Origin: Treponema sp.
Lineage (GTDB): Bacteria > Spirochaetota > Spirochaetia > Treponematales > Treponemataceae
DNA length: 13,876 bases
Reading direction: 5' to 3'
NCBI GenBank assembly: GCA_031290005.1
Contig: JAITOJ010000116.1
Span: forward strand, 1 to 13,876
Shown here: in pieces, positions 1-7,690 of the stretch
Layout of the letters: the number at the start of each line of letters is the position of its first letter
Numbering within the stretch: position 1 is the first letter of the stretch
Notes under the pieces: generated by a model
Database searches by the model: none
Told to the model about the DNA's origin: nothing
What the model saw: only the letters and a program-made list of their open reading frames with translations
Translations under genes and position numbers: made by a program

Positions 1-537
1 ATGGGGAGTACATGGGCCGATTACAAATCCTTAACGTACACGGTGATGATTGAAGATCAGGCAAGCTTTGATCAGACCGCTGTCCGGATGTATGTTGCGG
101 GAAGCTACAGCGCAAGCGATTTTGTCGGTGGCATACACACTAGCTCGAGTTGGGGCGGTGAGAGGCTGATTACCATTACTGATAACAGCACCCTGGCGGA
201 GCAATTGGGAGTTGACGGCCCGAACAAGTGGGCGACCTTATCAAATGAAATAAGTGCCATGGCCGCTGGCTATCATTTACCTGAGGCCGCTGAGACCGGT
301 CCCTTCTACCTCGCCTTTGGCCCGACACTTAACCCCAACAGCAATCGAGCTGGCAGCATTACGTTCTACATCAAGGATATTGCCCTGGTTAAGACTGACG
401 GGACAACGAAACTCTACGCCGATGCTCTTGATACACCCGTTGGCAGCGTTACCGTTGGCGAGCTATGGTGCAAGTTCGACGTTAACGATGGAACCGTTAT
501 CCGTACCGTAGTGCCGGAACCCACACCTGCCCCGTAA
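1..537 (+). CDS. C-terminal end of a probable carbohydrate-binding (xylanase-associated) protein, 5' truncated
   Basis: The window opens inside this reading frame. The ATG at base 1 is probably an internal Met because no upstream signal or ribosome site can be seen. The 178 visible residues look like a beta-sandwich carbohydrate-binding module: strands of alternating hydrophobic residues, aromatic residues (W5, Y8, Y13, W51), and a closing strand ITFYIKDIALV near residues 120-130, typical of the last strand of CBM4/9/22-like or other galactose-binding-fold modules. It ends in a Pro-rich tail (VVPEPTPAP). No catalytic motif lies in the visible part. It precedes a GH30/GH43 xylan cluster, so it is likely the C-terminus of another hemicellulase or of a binding protein. 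It is followed at once by a strong double-hairpin terminator and so is the last gene of its transcript. The exact family cannot be named from this fragment. Confidence 0.6.
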   Translation: MGSTWADYKSLTYTVMIEDQASFDQTAVRMYVAGSYSASDFVGGIHTSSSWGGERLITITDNSTLAEQLGVDGPNKWATLSNEISAMAAGYHLPEAAETGPFYLAFGPTLNPNSNRAGSITFYIKDIALVKTDGTTKLYADALDTPVGSVTVGELWCKFDVNDGTVIRTVVPEPTPAP

Positions 538-546
538 GTGAACTCC

Positions 547-601
547 CGCGGCCCGGAGTTTTGGGCCGCGCAACTGCCCGCAGAGTCCTGCGGGCGGTTT
601 T
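547..601 (+). terminator. Tandem hairpins with T tract, Rho-independent terminator
   Basis: Ten bases after the stop at 535-537 there are two consecutive perfect 8-bp GC-rich stems. The first is CGCGGCCC (547-554) with GGGCCGCG (563-570), with an 8-nt loop. The second is GCCCGCAG (576-583) with CTGCGGGC (588-595), with a 4-nt AGTC loop, followed by GGTTTT (596-601). The second hairpin with its T run is a standard intrinsic terminator; the first may reinforce it. It separates the partial upstream gene from the GH30 gene, although no clear promoter can be placed in the 22 bases between the T run and the GH30 ATG. Confidence 0.8.
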
Positions 602-623
602 AATCTAAACATGGAGCTTTACA

Positions 624-2357
624 ATGAAGACAAAAATGAAACTGTTTGGAATATTCGGCATAGCGCTGATATTCTGTTTTGCGGTTCTGGGCTGCCCGGC
701 AACCCCTGTTGATGAAGACGATATTCCAGATCTCACTGACTCAGGAGTTGGCTCAATAGTTATTACCGCACATCCGGCCAGCATTGATTATGTCGAAGGC
801 GACACTATCGATCCCTTAACGGTTGCGGCCGCGGTAAGCGGCGGCGGAACGCTGTCCTATCAATGGCATAGCAATACTTCCTATGCCAGTACCGGCGGTA
901 CGGCTATCAACGACGCAACGTCCGCTTCGTATGCGCCGCCCAACCAGGCGGAGGCGTTTTATTACGTGGTGGTTGCCAATACCGTTGATGTTGACGGAAC
1001 TCCCGCGACTAAAACGGTAAACTCAAACCCGGCTCGTATCCGTGTGCTCTCAAGCGCTCCGGCGGCGCCCGCGGCATCCCTTACCGTGACCGCCAACAAG
1101 CACCAGTACGTGCGCGGGTTTGGCGGCATGTCCGACGTGTGGACTTCTCCTGACATGACGGTCAAGGACATCGAGACCATGTTTAATCCGGTAACCGGTC
1201 TTGGCCTTAATATGCTCAGAATATGCCTGTATCCGTACATGGACGATATTATCAACAATATCGAAATACCCACCAAGAACAGCTCGGATTGGTACAACCT
1301 CGTAAAAGTGGTGAACAAGCACAACGGCTATGTTCTGGCAAGCCCCTGGACCCCTCCCGCGGAATGGAAGAACACCGGAGACCGGAACGGCGGCTCGCAT
1401 CTGTTGGAGGCATATTATGGCACGTATGCGAACCACCTGAAAGAGTTCGCCCAGAGAATGTTGGACAACGGCGCGCCGATTTACGCGGTTTCCATTCAAA
1501 ACGAACCCAACTTTCAGGCAGCTTATGACGGCTGCGAGTGGACCGCGGCGCAGCAGCAGAAGTTCTTTAAAGAGCAGGGACACTTTACCGACGGCGTAAA
1601 AGGCTTTGGCGGCGGAAAGGAAATCCCCACAGTGCTCACCATGACCGGGGAAGTCGCCAATACCGTATCCTGGAACAACGCGGCGTTGAACGACCCCGAT
1701 GCCTCAAAAAACATCGACATCGTGGGTTACCATATTTACGGCAGTCTCGAATCCCGCTATGCAAACGCGCTGGACAATCCGACCAAGCCCAAAGAAACCT
1801 GGATGACCGAGCACAATCTCAATACTCCTGGTGACTATGTGAGCGATTCCTCCTGGGCCAAGGTATGGATCTTTGTTGATGAAGTAAATCACTGCATCGC
1901 GAACAACGACAGTGCCGCTTTTATCTGGTGGTACGCGAAACGTTTCTATAGCTTTATTGGCGACGGCGAGTACGGCACGATCGAAGGCGAGCCGCTCTGG
2001 CGCGGTTGGGCCATGTCCCACTTTGCCAAATATGCCAGCGATACCACGAGGGTAGATCTTACTGCTGACGGCATTACCAATTTTGGTAACGGCACCACCA
2101 ACATCGTAAAAGGTACGGCATACGAATCAATGGACGGCAATGCTTACACCCTGGTTTTCTACAACAAGGGCAACAGCGAGGTGGGGGACATTCAGATTAA
2201 CCTCCCCGCAGGTTTTACCGCAAGCAATGCCTCTGCCGTAATAACTGATGGTACCAGCAAGCAAGCGCCTCACCTTATTGCCTTAAGCCGGGACAAGAAA
2301 TCGGGCGTCGTAACGCTGCCCGCTTCCGCCATAATCTCGGTGAAATTTGTAAAATAG
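624..2357 (+). CDS. GH30-family glycoside hydrolase lipoprotein (probable glucuronoxylanase) with Ig-like module
   Basis: This 577-residue protein is predicted to be an exported lipoprotein: a hydrophobic signal ending in VLGC with the lipidated Cys at 24, then an acidic linker. Residues ~43-143 form a bacterial Ig-like module (LSYQW, then a YYVVVAN strand). Residues ~152-577 match the GH30 fold: an opening QYVRGFGGMSD, SPWTPPAEW at ~240-248, the acid/base Glu294 in SIQNEPN, the nucleophile Glu396 in WMTEHN, and the C-terminal side beta-domain typical of GH30. FIWWYAKR at 433-440 resembles the WWYxxR segment of subfamily 8 glucuronoxylanases, where an Arg contacts the glucuronic acid branch; Arg440 could serve that role (inference). 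The start at 624 has GGAG at 613-616, 7 nt upstream. The likely role is endo-cleavage of xylan at the cell surface or in the periplasm. GH30 glucosidase or other GH30 activities are not excluded. Confidence 0.85.
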   Translation: MKTKMKLFGIFGIALIFCFAVLGCPATPVDEDDIPDLTDSGVGSIVITAHPASIDYVEGDTIDPLTVAAAVSGGGTLSYQWHSNTSYASTGGTAINDATSASYAPPNQAEAFYYVVVANTVDVDGTPATKTVNSNPARIRVLSSAPAAPAASLTVTANKHQYVRGFGGMSDVWTSPDMTVKDIETMFNPVTGLGLNMLRICLYPYMDDIINNIEIPTKNSSDWYNLVKVVNKHNGYVLASPWTPPAEWKNTGDRNGGSHLLEAYYGTYANHLKEFAQRMLDNGAPIYAVSIQNEPNFQAAYDGCEWTAAQQQKFFKEQGHFTDGVKGFGGGKEIPTVLTMTGEVANTVSWNNAALNDPDASKNIDIVGYHIYGSLESRYANALDNPTKPKETWMTEHNLNTPGDYVSDSSWAKVWIFVDEVNHCIANNDSAAFIWWYAKRFYSFIGDGEYGTIEGEPLWRGWAMSHFAKYASDTTRVDLTADGITNFGNGTTNIVKGTAYESMDGNAYTLVFYNKGNSEVGDIQINLPAGFTASNASAVITDGTSKQAPHLIALSRDKKSGVVTLPASAIISVKFVK

Positions 2358-2367
2358 TTTTTGGTTA

Positions 2368-2402
2368 AACGGGTACGGAATTTTCCGTGCCCGTTATTTT
2401 TT
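2368..2402 (+). terminator. Intercistronic hairpin plus T6, terminator or attenuator
   Basis: Ten bases after the GH30 stop, AACGGGTACGGAA (2368-2380) pairs with TTCCGTGCCCGTT (2383-2395), with one T-G wobble and an A/T-rich apex that would open into a loop. The stem is followed by A and six T (2397-2402). It stands only 26 bases before the Shine-Dalgarno of the barrel gene, with no obvious promoter between. It may therefore act as a partial terminator or mRNA 3'-end stabiliser inside an operon rather than a full stop. It also shows that a TTG start at 2361 for the next gene would be wrong. Confidence 0.75.
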
Positions 2403-2441
2403 AATAAGCGATACACGTTAGTACGTCAGGAGGAATTTCAT

Positions 2442-3536
2442 ATGAAAAAGTTTTTTATGCTGCCAGTTCTGGCGGCGCTGGCCATTGGCTCCGTTTTTGC
2501 CCAAGAGTTTACCGTATCAGGTGAACTGAAAACCGGCTTTTACTGGGAACGAAAACAGCAGGGAGATAATGAAGTTGAAGAGACTGGGTATGTTCATAAC
2601 AACGATGACGCCGGCGCTAATCAGGGGCGGTTTCGCCTGAACATGCAGTTGGACAAAGAAAATGTCGGGATGAAGGTCCGGTTTGAACAAACCCTATGGA
2701 CCACGAGTACGCCCGGCTGGGCCTATTCGTTTGCCTACGGTTATTTTCTGGATAACCAGCTCAAGATTTCAGGCGGCAAGCTGGGCGATTCTCCTTGGGC
2801 GGCAGGCGGGCCTGAACGCTGGGACGAACTGGATACCAAAATCGGCATCCGTACGGAACTAATGCCTCAATTTATCCCCGGCCTCAATATCGGTTTTGTA
2901 CTGAACGACTGGGACCAGGGACTGAATATTTCCACTACAAACAAAACAATCGACGAATTGCTCAAGGAAACCGTGCTGGGCGCTTCCTATGAAAATGATT
3001 ATTTTGGGGTGCGTGTTGCGTTCCGTGGAGATAGCATACTGGATAACGACGCTAACCGCCAGGATGACGGCAGCAAGCTGCTCTACCGCGTGGAAGAACG
3101 GGCATTGCAGAAGGTTCTGGAAGGTTTCCAGATTTGGGCTAATGGTTATTATGATGGGATACAGTCCGAGAAAGGGCTGGTTTATTACAACTGGCTGTAT
3201 TTCCAGTACGCCCCGGAGGTTTTTACCACCCAGATCCGTGTGGGTCTTGACGCCGCCGAAGCTAACCGGCAGGTGCTGCATATACGTCCCAGTTTTTACT
3301 ACAACTTGTTTGACAAACTCGTAACTGCGGGTCTTGCCTTCTCTTATCGCCAGGACTTCGGCAGCAAATACAGCGAAGGTTCGCCGTATCAGCAATTGTG
3401 GATTGAACCGCAGATTAAGCTAAACCTTGCCAACACTTATGTTGCCCTGGTGTACAGATACAGCAACGAATACACCTCTCTGGATCAGATCACGGAGACC
3501 CATTGGGTCAATCTGCGTTTGGTGTTTACGTTCTAA
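2442..3536 (+). CDS. Outer-membrane beta-barrel (porin-like) protein in xylan cluster
   Basis: The start at 2442 is chosen because AGGAGG lies at 2428-2433, 8 nt upstream, and because the encoded N-terminus is then a clean signal peptide (MKKFFMLPVLAALAIGSVFA, cleavage before QEF). A longer TTG-initiated reading from 2361 would start inside the terminator. The mature part (~344 residues) is made of alternating hydrophobic/polar strands rich in Tyr, Trp and Phe (for example FTVSGELKTGFYWE, RFRLNMQLD, VGMKVRFEQTLW) with Asp/Asn/Gly turns. It ends in NLRLVFTF, a terminal Phe as in the BAM-recognised last strand of outer-membrane barrels. No named family can be assigned; it resembles treponemal hypothetical barrel proteins. 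Its place between a GH30 and a GH43 gene (15 bp to the latter) suggests it passes xylo-oligosaccharides through the outer sheath membrane (inference). Confidence 0.75.
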   Translation: MKKFFMLPVLAALAIGSVFAQEFTVSGELKTGFYWERKQQGDNEVEETGYVHNNDDAGANQGRFRLNMQLDKENVGMKVRFEQTLWTTSTPGWAYSFAYGYFLDNQLKISGGKLGDSPWAAGGPERWDELDTKIGIRTELMPQFIPGLNIGFVLNDWDQGLNISTTNKTIDELLKETVLGASYENDYFGVRVAFRGDSILDNDANRQDDGSKLLYRVEERALQKVLEGFQIWANGYYDGIQSEKGLVYYNWLYFQYAPEVFTTQIRVGLDAAEANRQVLHIRPSFYYNLFDKLVTAGLAFSYRQDFGSKYSEGSPYQQLWIEPQIKLNLANTYVALVYRYSNEYTSLDQITETHWVNLRLVFTF

Positions 3537-3550
3537 ATTAAGGAGAAAAC

Positions 3551-5215
3551 ATGAAAAAGCTCATTGTATCGCTTTTTGCGATATCCGTTTTTGCGGCATT
3601 TCTGATCGGCTGCCCCGCGGAACCGGAAAACAGCGGGCCTGACCCGTTACCAGTGGACAATGGACCGGCCCTTGCGGATCAGCTTTCCGCTGAAGAACTG
3701 TCGGCGCTCTTTACCGGCCTTACCCTGAAAACTTCGCTGAAGCAGAAATACACGGACCACAACCCGCTGATAACCCATGACTTTGGCGCGGATCCCTGGG
3801 GGCTGGTCTACGAAGACCGGGTGTATCTCTACCTCACCGGAGACGCCCTGCAATACAAAGACGGCCAGCTTATGGTGGAAGCCTACGGCAATATACAAAC
3901 CCTTCACATCATATCATCCGGGGATATGGTGAACTGGCAGGACCACGGGCATATAAAAATCGGCGGGGCGGACGGGCTTGCGCCTTGGGCGAACAACGGC
4001 AACGGAAACGCCTGGGCGCCCTGCGCCGCGTACAAGGTTCTGGACGGGAAAGCACGTTTTTTCCTGTACTGGGCAGATAGCAGCCGGGGCATCGGCGTGT
4101 TGACCTCAGCCAGTCCCACCGGCCCCTGGACTGATCCCCTAAAAGGCTACCTTGTGAGCCGTGAGACCCCCACCTGCTCCGAAGCGGAAGTGGTGTGGCT
4201 CTTTGATCCCGCCGTGCTGGTGGACGATGACGGAAGTGCGTACCTCTACTTTGGCGGCGGCACCGACGGCAAGCCCGCCGACAATCCGGGGACGGGCCGG
4301 GTGGTCAAGCTGGCCAACAACATGATACGCCTTGACGGAGACCCTGAGCAATTAACCGTGCCCTATCTGTTTGAAGATTCGGGCATCAACAAAATCGGCG
4401 GCACCTATTATTACTCGTACTGCACCAACTGGGGCACCGGCGGGAATAATCTGGGCATCAGTTCTTCCCAGATTGCCTACATGACCGCCCCTACTCCCAA
4501 AGGCCCGTTCACCTTCGTTGCGAAGATCCTCAACGCCCCAACGGCTATGTTCCCCGGTACGTCCGGCGAGAACAACCACCACAGCATGTTTCAGTTTAAG
4601 GGCCAATGGTACATGAGCTACCACACCGAGACCCTCGAAAAGGCGATGAAAGAAGCCGGCGAAATGCCCGCGCAACTCCCTCACCCAACAACCGGTGTGC
4701 TTCAAACGGATTCCCGCTACCGCAACCCGCACATTGACGCGGTTACTATAAACGGCGACGACTCAATCGAGCTAATTAGCGGTACCATGGCCGGCGTTGC
4801 CCAGGTTGGCAGCCACGATCCCTACAAAGTCACCGAAGCCGAAACTATCGGCGTGATGGCCGGAATCAAGCTAACCGGAGACGCCGCCGCGTCGTCGAAG
4901 ATGGCGGTTACCGACATTGAAGACGGCGACTGGCTTGCCCTGTACGGCGTTGATTTTGGCAGCGCCGGGGCGAAACAGTTTTCCTGCCGGGTGAAAGCGC
5001 CGCAAAGCGGTTTGGGCGCGATACAGATCAGGCTGGATTCGCCTGAAGGAACCGTTGCCGCTTCCGCCTCGATCAAACTTGCCGAAGGAGAAACCGGCGG
5101 GGCGTATTCCGAGTTGACGGTGGATCTGATGCAGCCGCTTACGGGCGTACACGACCTTGTCTTTGTGTTCCACGGTGAAGGCTGGGAATTTGACCAGTGG
5201 CGCTTTATTCAATAG
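3551..5215 (+). CDS. GH43-family lipoprotein (arabinofuranosidase/xylosidase) with C-terminal CBM6-like module
   Basis: This 554-residue protein has a lipoprotein signal ending in FLIGC with lipid-bearing Cys21. Residues ~65-410 are a five-bladed propeller GH43 domain. NPLITHDFGADPWGLVY carries the general base Asp81, FDPAVLVDDDGSAYLYFGG carries the pKa-tuning Asp219, and PYLFEDSGIN carries the likely general acid Glu275. Residues ~422-554 look like CBM6: an opening VTEAETI, a middle DGDWLALYGVDFG, and a closing FDQWRFIQ. Enzymes with this layout typically release arabinose or xylose from arabinoxylan. AGGAG at 3541-3545 lies 5 nt before the ATG and the preceding barrel gene ends 15 bp upstream, so they are co-transcribed. 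With the GH30 enzyme it would form a surface backbone-plus-side-chain pair. The exact substrate specificity cannot be read from the sequence. Confidence 0.88.
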   Translation: MKKLIVSLFAISVFAAFLIGCPAEPENSGPDPLPVDNGPALADQLSAEELSALFTGLTLKTSLKQKYTDHNPLITHDFGADPWGLVYEDRVYLYLTGDALQYKDGQLMVEAYGNIQTLHIISSGDMVNWQDHGHIKIGGADGLAPWANNGNGNAWAPCAAYKVLDGKARFFLYWADSSRGIGVLTSASPTGPWTDPLKGYLVSRETPTCSEAEVVWLFDPAVLVDDDGSAYLYFGGGTDGKPADNPGTGRVVKLANNMIRLDGDPEQLTVPYLFEDSGINKIGGTYYYSYCTNWGTGGNNLGISSSQIAYMTAPTPKGPFTFVAKILNAPTAMFPGTSGENNHHSMFQFKGQWYMSYHTETLEKAMKEAGEMPAQLPHPTTGVLQTDSRYRNPHIDAVTINGDDSIELISGTMAGVAQVGSHDPYKVTEAETIGVMAGIKLTGDAAASSKMAVTDIEDGDWLALYGVDFGSAGAKQFSCRVKAPQSGLGAIQIRLDSPEGTVAASASIKLAEGETGGAYSELTVDLMQPLTGVHDLVFVFHGEGWEFDQWRFIQ

Positions 5216-5229
5216 ACTTATTGAAGATT

Positions 5230-5661
5230 ATGTTACGCGGCAAGTTGACTGCTGTTCTGGCATTTACTATTCTTGCCTTGGGTATGTTATCGTTTACCAA
5301 TTGTGATGGCGATGATTCCGGCGTCAGTGAAACGCCTGTTGACCCTATCCCGTCCGTCCCGGATCAGAATTTCCATATTTACCTTTGCTTTGGGCAATCC
5401 AATATGGAAGGGTACAACGGCGCATATTTAGGCGATCAGAAAATAAAGGACGAGGACCTGGGGACTGTAGACGACCGTTTCCAGCTTTTAGCCGCGGTCG
5501 ATATGCCCGCTTTAGGCAGAGTAAAAGACACTTGGTCTACGGCTACCCCTCCCCTTTGCCGCGCCAATACGGGCCTCTGTACCGCGCAAGGTTACCGGCG
5601 ACATCGAAGTCTACAGATGGATAAGACGCACGTATCAAATTGTTTGGGCTATATCTTGTGA
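5230..5661 (+). pseudogene. Truncated GQSN-motif (SASA/CE6-type) acetyl esterase lipoprotein
   Basis: Translation from ATG 5230 gives a lipoprotein-like signal (hydrophobic stretch ending FTNC, Cys25), a Pro/Asp linker, and then IYLCFGQSNMEGYNGAYLG with the nucleophile Ser57 of the GQSNMEG block I. Next comes DDRFQLLAAVDMPALGR and TPPLCRANTGL, a run I recognise from carbohydrate acetyl esterases of the SASA (DUF303)/CE6 type. After Leu116 (base 5577) the similarity stops. The frame continues as an unrelated basic, Cys-containing tail and ends at 5661, 13 bp inside the end of the opposite TRAP gene. Family members are normally more than twice this length and need C-terminal Asp/His residues that are missing here. 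It is therefore almost certainly inactive. An intact version would deacetylate xylan, matching the GH30 and GH43 genes. Its start has only a weak GAAG ribosome site; a GTG at 5197 overlapping the GH43 end is an alternative. Confidence 0.8.
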
Positions 5662-7598
5662 TAGAGATGGTTCTTCAAGATAAACCGATGAATAGCCATA
5701 ACGCCAAACACTGCCACCGCGCCCACAATATCGGTGAAGTAGCCCGGTATAATCAGCAAAAGACCCCCTGCCACAACGATAAGCCGCCACCAGGGCTTGG
5801 TGGGGCCGTTGATGTAGCCGATGAAACCCTCGCTGATGCCGATCATGCCGATAATGGCGGTGATGAACATGGGAAGCGCGTCCCAAACCGTGCCGCCGAT
5901 AAGTATCATCTTGGGCGACAGGGCGAACATATAGGGGATGATAAACGCGCCGATGGCTATTTTTGCGGCATTCAACCCGGTCTTGAAAGGGTTACTCTTG
6001 GCAATGGCGGAACCCGCATAGGCAGCCAGTGCCACCGGTGGGGTGATATCGGCGATGATGCCAAAGTAGAAGCAGAAGAGGTGGGCCGCCAAAAGGGGCA
6101 CCCCAAGGTTTATCAGAATGGGAGCTGCCACGGTGCTGGTGATGATGTAGTTTGACGTGGTGGACACCCCCATCCCGAGGATCAGGCTCGTGATCATGGC
6201 GCACATGAGGCCCAGCAGCACATTCCCTCCCACCAGTTCGAACATCCCCCCGCCGATACGCTGGCCCAGCCCGGTGAGGGTTACCATGCCCACGATGATG
6301 CCGGCGGTGGCGCACGCTGTGGCCACGCTGACGATGCTTTTCCCGGCACTAGGCAGCGCCGAGAGTATTTGTTTCACTGGAACGCGTGTATCTTTCCGCA
6401 AGAAAGGAATGAGTATGGCGATGCAGATGCCCCACAGCGCACTCCTTGTGATGGTGAATCCGGCGAGCATAAAGTAGATGATGGCCACCAGCGGCAGAAT
6501 CAGTTGCCCCTTTTTCCTGAGCAGCGGCCAGATAGGCGCCAGTTGATCTTTTGGCAGCCCCTTGAGCCCATTTTTCTTGGCCTCAAAGTGGACCATCACC
6601 CAGATGCCCGTGAAATAGAGGATCGCCGGAACAATGGTATGTTTCATCAACGTGGAGTAGGGGATGCCCACGATGTCGCTGATGAGAAAGGCTGCGGAGC
6701 CCATCACCGGCGGCATGATCTGGCCCCCGGTGGACGCGGCCGCTTCTACCGCTGCGGCAAACTCGCTCTTATAGCCCAGTTTCTTCATCATGGGGATGGT
6801 GAAACTGCCGGTACTCACTGTGTTGGAGACCGAGGAGCCGCTGATGGTGCCCGTCAATGCCGAGGCGAGGACCGAGACCTTTGCCGGCCCGCCCGCGGCC
6901 CATCCCGCCAGGCTCGTGGCCGCGTCGATAAAGAACTGGCCGATGCCCGTTTTTTCAAGGAACGCGCCGAAACAAATAAATAGGAATATAAACGTGGAAC
7001 TCACCCCCAGGGGATTCCCTATCACCCCTTCCGTGGTGATGAACAGGTGAGTGATGATGCGGTTTACGCTGTAACCCCGGTGGTGCAGGAATCCGGGCAG
7101 GTACTTCCCCGCGAAGCCGTAGAGGATGAAACTGGACGAAATGATCACGATGGGCGGCCCCACCACCCGCCAGCAGGCGAGGAGCACCAGAAAAATACCT
7201 ACCCCGGCAAAGAGTATGTCCATCTTTTCATAGGCGCCCGCGCGAAGTTGCAGCTCCTTGTAGTTGTAGAGGAAATAGGACACCACACCCATAAAAACCA
7301 GCGCTAGCAGCAAGTCCGGAATGCTGTGCTTGTTCCGGTCGGTTTTCTTTGTAGCGGGGTACATGATGTACGCCAGGGAAATGGCAAAGCCCAGGTGCGT
7401 GTACCGCACTATCTGCTGGGGAAAACGGTTCGTGATGGACGCGTACAGTTGGAAGCAAGAGAAAATCACCAGCATGACGGTGAGCGCCGTGTCCTGACGA
7501 CCGATGAAATTCTTGTACTTTGATTCCCGGTCGATAGCGCTCAGATCAATGTCTTCGGTTATAGTCCGGTTGTACTTGGCAAATATATTGAAAGCCAT
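5649..7598 (-). CDS. TRAP transporter fused permease, 4TM/12TM type (DctQ-DctM fusion)
   Basis: This 649-residue integral membrane protein is the membrane component of a TAXI-type TRAP secondary transporter, which moves an organic acid using an ion gradient. Residues ~35-160 carry four hydrophobic segments (the DctQ-like part); the rest is the large DctM-like part. Family signatures are visible: GTISGSSVSNTVSTGSF (250-266), EAAASTGGQIMPPVMGSAAF (285-304), LGMGVSTTSNYI (474-485) and ADITPPVALAAYAGSAIAKS (516-535). The length is usual for the fused form. The ATG at 7598 is preceded on its strand by GAGGAG about 12 nt upstream. It lies 92 bp downstream of the receptor gene, from which it is separated by a hairpin. 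No terminator is seen after its stop, where the broken esterase begins. The substrate is unknown; di- or tricarboxylates are likely from context, while glutamate-type substrates are also known for TAXI systems. Confidence 0.93.
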   Translation of the reverse strand: MAFNIFAKYNRTITEDIDLSAIDRESKYKNFIGRQDTALTVMLVIFSCFQLYASITNRFPQQIVRYTHLGFAISLAYIMYPATKKTDRNKHSIPDLLLALVFMGVVSYFLYNYKELQLRAGAYEKMDILFAGVGIFLVLLACWRVVGPPIVIISSSFILYGFAGKYLPGFLHHRGYSVNRIITHLFITTEGVIGNPLGVSSTFIFLFICFGAFLEKTGIGQFFIDAATSLAGWAAGGPAKVSVLASALTGTISGSSVSNTVSTGSFTIPMMKKLGYKSEFAAAVEAAASTGGQIMPPVMGSAAFLISDIVGIPYSTLMKHTIVPAILYFTGIWVMVHFEAKKNGLKGLPKDQLAPIWPLLRKKGQLILPLVAIIYFMLAGFTITRSALWGICIAILIPFLRKDTRVPVKQILSALPSAGKSIVSVATACATAGIIVGMVTLTGLGQRIGGGMFELVGGNVLLGLMCAMITSLILGMGVSTTSNYIITSTVAAPILINLGVPLLAAHLFCFYFGIIADITPPVALAAYAGSAIAKSNPFKTGLNAAKIAIGAFIIPYMFALSPKMILIGGTVWDALPMFITAIIGMIGISEGFIGYINGPTKPWWRLIVVAGGLLLIIPGYFTDIVGAVAVFGVMAIHRFILKNHLYHKI

Positions 7599-7636
7599 AA
7601 AAGTATTCTTCTCCTCTCTTTTTTGAAAAAAATATT

Positions 7637-7682
7637 AAAAAATTGAAAGGCTGTTTCAAAAGCGCGCCCCTTTGAAACAGCC
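7637..7682 (-). terminator. Intercistronic hairpin with T-rich tail between TAXI receptor and TRAP permease genes
   Basis: GGCTGTTTCAAA (7649-7660) and TTTGAAACAGCC (7671-7682) form a perfect 12-bp stem with a 10-nt loop. Read on the - strand it starts 8 bases after the receptor stop and is followed by TTTCAATTTTTT (7648 down to 7637) and more T-rich sequence. This is the form of an intrinsic terminator. Because the permease has no separate clear promoter, it more likely works as a leaky terminator and 3'-end stabiliser, making more receptor than permease. Confidence 0.8.
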
Positions 7683-7690
7683 CCTTTTAT

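Noticed and set aside
1..3. ATG at base 1 as a genuine gene start
   Set aside because: It coincides with the window edge, has no visible upstream signals, and the protein begins in the middle of a beta-sandwich module without a signal peptide.
2361..2441. N-terminal extension of the barrel protein from a TTG at 2361
   Set aside because: It begins inside the terminator hairpin, and a clean signal peptide with an AGGAGG site starts at 2442.
5640..6155. Long open frames on the + strand across the TRAP permease gene (5640-7523)
   Set aside because: They are rich in His, Arg, Asp and Gly without recognisable domains, as expected for shadows of a GC-biased membrane protein gene on the other strand.
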